From Acutalibacter sp. (GTDB lineage Bacteria > Bacillota > Clostridia > Oscillospirales > Acutalibacteraceae): 9,271 nt of DNA. The stretch's first letter is position 1. Every line of letters begins with the position of its first letter. The notes beneath the pieces are model-generated. The model had not been told where the DNA came from. It was given only the letters and a program-made list of their open reading frames with translations, and made no database searches. A program made the translations under genes and the position numbers. The stretch covers positions 1-9,271 of the forward strand of contig JAAWSH010000045.1 in the NCBI GenBank assembly GCA_022801475.1, in the 5' to 3' direction. Of this stretch, positions 6,603-9,271 are shown piece by piece.

Positions 6603-6620
6603 AAGTACGCGCGTACTTTT
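6601..6620 (-). terminator. Perfect 20-bp palindrome, terminator-like, inside the operon
   Basis: AAAAGTACGC followed by its exact reverse complement, ending in a run of five T on the minus strand. It could act as a partial terminator or attenuator between the dehydrogenase and TIM-barrel genes. The zero-length centre means the real RNA loop would open a few pairs. Confidence 0.45.
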
Positions 6621-6621
6621 G

Positions 6622-6637
6622 CCCCGAAAAACCGGGG
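6622..6637 (-). repeat. GC hairpin just after the dehydrogenase stop codon
   Basis: CCCCG and CGGGG (6622-6626/6633-6637) pair around a 6-base loop. Outer T4/A4 runs (6617-6620/6638-6641) can lengthen the stem across one bulged base, but those bases are also needed by the 20-bp palindrome. It starts a few bases after the stop codon at 6645. Confidence 0.45.
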
Positions 6638-6644
6638 AAAAGGG

Positions 6645-7715
6645 TTACAGTTCCACCGTGCGGCCCGTTTCGCTGGCCTCCAGAATTTTGTCCAGAATCT
6701 CTTGGATATACAGTGCCCGCTCAAAGCTGCGGTCCGGCTGGCGGCCGGTTTTCACGCACTCTATAAATTCCTTAATCTCGGCGTTAAACCAGGGCTTCGT
6801 CACCAGCTCTTCCGGCACCTGCACGATCTCTGTACCCCCTGCGTAGCCGCCCTCCTGGTCTTTAAACCATACCTCTACCTGGCTGGGCTGGTCGTCCCGA
6901 AACAGCATCATGCCACCCTCTCCATACACCTCGATGGTGTGCCTGCACACCCCTAAGCGGCTGGCCACAAAGGACGCCAGTGCGCCGCTTTCAAACCGCA
7001 GGTTAAAGGCCGCGCTGTCGTCATTGGTCACTGAACCCATGCCCTCTCCGAAGATCTGCTCCCGCTGAGGGATGGTGCGGCTGAGAAAGCCCTGCACTGC
7101 CTGCACCTTTCCGCTGGCTCCGCCCAGGACCCAGTCGCACAGGTCAATCATATGGCAGCCAAAGTCCGCCAGGGCCCCTGTGCCGGAAAGGTCCTTCTGC
7201 ATCCGCCACTCCAGTTTCACCGCTGGGTTGGCTATGCGGCAGCCCCCCAGGGTCTCCCGCCAGGTGTGGATTTTCCCCAGCCGGCCCGCGTCAATCTGCT
7301 CCTTCATCCAGCGTACTGCCGGAATGCCCCGGTAGCTAAAGCCAATCATCTTCACTCGGTCTGTGCATTTGCCATAGCGCACCGCCTGGGCGCAGGCCCC
7401 GGCGTCGGTACTAAGGGGCTTCTCACACAAAACATGCTTACCCTTTTCCAGCGCCCGGACCACCAGGGGCACGTGGGCATAGTTGGGCACACAGATGCTC
7501 ACTGCGTCCACCTGGTCCAAAAGCTCGTCAAAGGTGCCGCAAACCGTCACGTCCAGGTCCCTCTCCTTTGCCCACTGAGCCGCCCGACCGGGGACGATGT
7601 CGTACAGTGCCACCAGCTGGCAGTCCTCTTGGCAGGCGCGGTAGCCGTTGACGTGGCTATTGGCAATTCCCACCGTGTAGCCGGTGCCGGCAATTCCAAC
7701 CTTGATCTTCTCCAT
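6645..7715 (-). CDS. Gfo/Idh/MocA-family NAD(P)-dependent oxidoreductase (dehydrogenase 2)
   Basis: The product is 356 residues. The Rossmann segment is VGIAGTGYTVG (6-16), and Asp39 at the end of strand two suggests NAD(H). Residues 98-100 are the EKP motif with the catalytic Lys. Residues 178-191 (GTGALADFGCHMID) carry Asp184 and His188, the usual catalytic pair with Lys99. The start at 7715 is preferred over the ATG at 7730: the GGAGG at 7724-7728 lies inside the longer version and is spaced 8 bases from ATG 7715. The protein then begins MEKIKVGI, the family's usual start. It is 39 bases downstream of the isomerase gene and upstream of the TIM-barrel gene, so oxidation and isomerisation of the same sugar is the natural reading. 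It is only distantly similar to dehydrogenase 1, which suggests a different substrate or the reverse reaction. Confidence 0.93.
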   Translation of the reverse strand: MEKIKVGIAGTGYTVGIANSHVNGYRACQEDCQLVALYDIVPGRAAQWAKERDLDVTVCGTFDELLDQVDAVSICVPNYAHVPLVVRALEKGKHVLCEKPLSTDAGACAQAVRYGKCTDRVKMIGFSYRGIPAVRWMKEQIDAGRLGKIHTWRETLGGCRIANPAVKLEWRMQKDLSGTGALADFGCHMIDLCDWVLGGASGKVQAVQGFLSRTIPQREQIFGEGMGSVTNDDSAAFNLRFESGALASFVASRLGVCRHTIEVYGEGGMMLFRDDQPSQVEVWFKDQEGGYAGGTEIVQVPEELVTKPWFNAEIKEFIECVKTGRQPDRSFERALYIQEILDKILEASETGRTVEL

Positions 7716-7723
7716 GATTTTTT

Positions 7724-7728
7724 CCTCC
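7724..7728 (-). promoter_or_regulatory. Ribosome binding site deciding the start of dehydrogenase 2
   Basis: GGAGG on the minus strand, 8 bases before ATG 7715. It overlaps the codons just after the alternative ATG at 7730, which itself has no good upstream site (ATAAAGACCG). Confidence 0.8.
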
Positions 7729-7754
7729 ATCGGTCTTTATTTATTTAAAAGCTT

Positions 7755-9053
7755 TTATTTTATCAGCACAGGCTGTGCATTTCCTAAAAGCCGATGCATC
7801 TCTGTCTTATAGTTCTCCACCCCCGGCTGGTCAAATGGGTCTACCCCCAGAATCACCGAGGAATAATAACAGGCTAGCAGGAAAAAATACAGCAGTTCTC
7901 CCAGGTGGAAAGCGTCCAGCCTTTCTACTTCCAGCACCATGCAGGGCACCCCGCCCTGGCTGTGGGCCTTCAGCGTGGCCTGGTAGGCGCACTCGTTGAT
8001 CTCATGGAAGGTCTTTCCATCCAAGTAATCAAAGCCGTCCCAGAGCTCCGGCTCCCTGTCCACCTCCCGGTCCGCCGGCGGTTTTTTTATGTGGAGAAAG
8101 GTCTCCAGCATCTGCCGCCGGCCCTGCTGTAAATATTGTCCTACAGAATGCAGGTCCTCTGTAAAAGAGCACACTGCCGGAAAAAGCCCCGTGCCCTTTT
8201 TTCCCTCGCTTTCGGCAAAAAGCTGCCTCCACCACCTGCCCAGGGCCTCTAGCTGGGGCTCGAAGAAGGAAAGCACCTCAATGCCCAGGCCCTTTTCCAT
8301 CAGTGCGTTTCGGGCCAAAGCATAGCGCTTGGCGTCCTCCCTCAAAGGCCCGCCGGAAAGGTAATCCCGCTGGGCTTGGGCCGCGCCCTCAATAAGCCGG
8401 TCTATGTCAATTCCCGCCACTGCCGCAGGCAGCAGTCCCACTGGAGTAAATACCGAGTACCGCCCCCCCACGTCCTGGGGAAAGGGCAGATACCGGTAGC
8501 CCTTCTCTTGGCTAAGCCGGTGCAGCTCGCCGTCCTCCACGGTGGGGGTGGTGATGATCCGCCGGGCCGCCTCCTCTGACGAATACCTGCTTTCCATATA
8601 GTGGCGCAGCATCCGGAAGCTTAGCCCAGGCTCCAGGGTCTTGAAATTTTTGGCAATCACGTTTATGTACACGGACCGGTTCCCAATACGCCGGATCAGA
8701 TCCTCATAGTAAGCGGCGGAGAGATTCAGAGCCGCATAGAGAATTTCCGGCCCGCCAGGGGAAGCTACATCCTGGGGACTGAGGGCCTCAATAACCGCCC
8801 GGGCCCCTTGATTAGAGCCGCCCAAGCCTACCACTACAAACACCTGGGCGTTTTCACGGATCTCTTTCGCCAGCGCTTTCACCTGCTGCCGGATGGCAGG
8901 CCCGGCCCAATCCTCGGTATGAATCCAGCCCAGCATCTCGCTGTCAAAAGCGTTTTTATCCACGGTTTCCAGGGCCTGCCGGTGCCGCTGGGCGCTGGCC
9001 AAATGCTCCTGCTCTGTCAAATAACTTTCTATGTGTTTTACGCAAAGTTTCAT
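7755..9053 (-). CDS. pgi: Glucose-6-phosphate isomerase-like protein with altered phosphate loop
   Basis: Phosphoglucose isomerase interconverts glucose-6-phosphate and fructose-6-phosphate in the cytoplasm. This 432-residue protein is close to the Bacillus-type length of about 450. Visible motifs are VVVGLGGS (73-80), DVGGRYSVFTPVG (194-206; PGI signature 1) and VDPFDQPGVENYK (404-416; PGI signature 2). The catalytic residues known from the family are present: Glu281 in AESEGK, His302 in EDLHSVG and Lys416. The odd part is the sugar-phosphate-binding loop: the Bacillus-type SKSGTTTEP is AKNFKTLEP here (134-142), losing the Ser and changing other contacts. The ATG at 9053 has AGGAG (9061-9065) 7 bases upstream; the frame stays open to a TTG at 9125, but that part is leader RNA by promoter position. 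As first gene of an accessory sugar operon it may be a paralogue with a shifted substrate. The symbol denotes family only. Confidence 0.88.
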   Translation of the reverse strand: MKLCVKHIESYLTEQEHLASAQRHRQALETVDKNAFDSEMLGWIHTEDWAGPAIRQQVKALAKEIRENAQVFVVVGLGGSNQGARAVIEALSPQDVASPGGPEILYAALNLSAAYYEDLIRRIGNRSVYINVIAKNFKTLEPGLSFRMLRHYMESRYSSEEAARRIITTPTVEDGELHRLSQEKGYRYLPFPQDVGGRYSVFTPVGLLPAAVAGIDIDRLIEGAAQAQRDYLSGGPLREDAKRYALARNALMEKGLGIEVLSFFEPQLEALGRWWRQLFAESEGKKGTGLFPAVCSFTEDLHSVGQYLQQGRRQMLETFLHIKKPPADREVDREPELWDGFDYLDGKTFHEINECAYQATLKAHSQGGVPCMVLEVERLDAFHLGELLYFFLLACYYSSVILGVDPFDQPGVENYKTEMHRLLGNAQPVLIK

Positions 9054-9060
9054 AGTCACT

Positions 9061-9065
9061 CTCCT
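9061..9065 (-). promoter_or_regulatory. Ribosome binding site deciding the start of the PGI-like gene
   Basis: AGGAG on the minus strand, 7 bases before ATG 9053. This excludes the 24-residue extension that would begin at TTG 9125, which has no such site and no similarity to the start of known PGIs. Confidence 0.8.
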
Positions 9066-9123
9066 GTTCTGTTCTAAAAAGCACACCTGCCGGCCTGCTG
9101 GGAGGGGCGACCCGCCAGAATTC

Positions 9124-9149
9124 AATTAATTAATCTTATTAAATTAATT
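9124..9149 (-). promoter_or_regulatory. AT-rich dyad just downstream of the promoter, candidate operator
   Basis: AATTAATTAAT (9124-9134) and ATTAAATTAATT (9138-9149) face each other across CTT. The arms match over 11 bases if one base is bulged. The site spans roughly +3 to +28 from the predicted start. AT-rich dyads are common for ROK repressors, and the partial ROK gene lies at the other end of the locus. The repressor link is inferred. Confidence 0.45.
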
Positions 9150-9163
9150 CTTTCCTTAAGAAT
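9147..9163 (-). promoter_or_regulatory. 6-5-6 inverted repeat overlapping the -10 box, candidate operator
   Basis: ATTCTT (9147-9152) and AAGAAT (9158-9163) flank five bases. The repeat covers most of the -10 element and the predicted start point, a position suited to a repressor. Confidence 0.45.
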
Positions 9164-9187
9164 ACACATACACAGGCTATTTGTCAA
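9159..9187 (-). promoter_or_regulatory. Sigma-A-type promoter of the sugar operon
   Basis: On the minus strand a perfect -35 TTGACA (9187-9182) is followed by exactly 17 bases and a -10 TATTCT (9164-9159), 4 of 6 matches to TATAAT. The predicted start is near 9152, giving a leader of about 100 bases before the PGI-like gene. Bases 9082-9120 of that leader are GC-rich, in contrast to the AT-rich promoter. Confidence 0.78.
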
Positions 9188-9190
9188 TAT

Positions 9191-9224
9191 ATTTTTGCTT
9201 TTTTCCTTTTTGCATGACTTTTTT
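9191..9224 (-). promoter_or_regulatory. A-tract-rich upstream (UP-like) element
   Basis: Four runs of five or six A (minus strand) occur at 9192-9196, 9199-9204, 9207-9211 and 9219-9224, directly upstream of the -35 box. Such tracts can bind the RNA polymerase alpha C-terminal domain or bend DNA. The spacing is not a clean helical repeat. DNA beyond this to the window edge is AT-rich and shows no gene. Confidence 0.4.
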
Positions 9225-9271
9225 GTTAATTTATTGTTTAAAATGACGGAGATTTTTTTAAATTATTTTCG

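Noticed and set aside
7747..7756. AAAAGCTTTT palindrome between the PGI-like gene and dehydrogenase 2
   Set aside because: It is only 10 bases and AT-rich, overlaps the stop region, and is too weak to call a terminator.
9054..9125. N-terminal extension of the PGI-like protein
   Set aside because: A TTG at 9125 would start it, but there is no ribosome binding site there. The segment lies in the GC-rich leader behind the promoter and does not resemble PGI.

Overview
The window looks like chromosomal DNA of a GC-rich, Gram-positive gut-type Firmicute. The best guess is a Clostridia/Oscillospiraceae-like lineage. This rests on strong AGGAGG-type ribosome binding sites, a lipoprotein sugar-binding protein, LplB/YtcP-type permeases without their own ATPase, GC-rich codon choice and AT-rich promoter DNA. 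The taxonomic placement is an inference. No phage, IS, CRISPR, tRNA or rRNA feature was found. The window is a carbohydrate-uptake and sugar-conversion locus.

Layout. On the + strand, from the left edge, lie the C-terminal part of a ROK-family regulator (2-673) and a Gfo/Idh/MocA dehydrogenase (680-1708), 6 bases apart. They converge on a minus-strand cluster that reads from the right edge leftwards: a glucose-6-phosphate-isomerase-like enzyme (9053-7755), a second Gfo/Idh/MocA dehydrogenase (7715-6645), a xylose-isomerase-like TIM-barrel enzyme (6530-5679), permease LplB-type (5645-4710), permease YtcP-type (4691-3804) and a lipoprotein solute-binding protein (3695-2028). A sigma-A promoter with a 17-bp spacer lies upstream of the isomerase (9159-9187). 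Two AT-rich dyads overlap or follow its -10. A strong intrinsic terminator closes the cluster (1937-1976).

How the genes may work together (inference). A sugar, glycoside or oligosaccharide is captured by the lipoprotein and imported by the two permeases, driven by a shared ATPase encoded elsewhere. The two NAD-type dehydrogenases and the TIM-barrel enzyme then act on it by oxidation, epimerisation or elimination, and possibly re-reduction. This resembles the E. coli YcjS/YcjR/YcjQ scheme. The isomerase feeds the product to central metabolism. No glycoside hydrolase is present in the window. The ROK protein is a plausible local repressor.

The most unusual non-coding structure is the 319-bp convergent gap (1709-2027). 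It is packed with perfect inverted repeats, and 1729-1833 can fold as a closed four-arm cloverleaf. A second cluster of overlapping palindromes (6552-6641) separates two genes of the minus-strand operon. The most unusual protein feature is the isomerase: its catalytic residues are intact but its sugar-phosphate-binding loop is altered.
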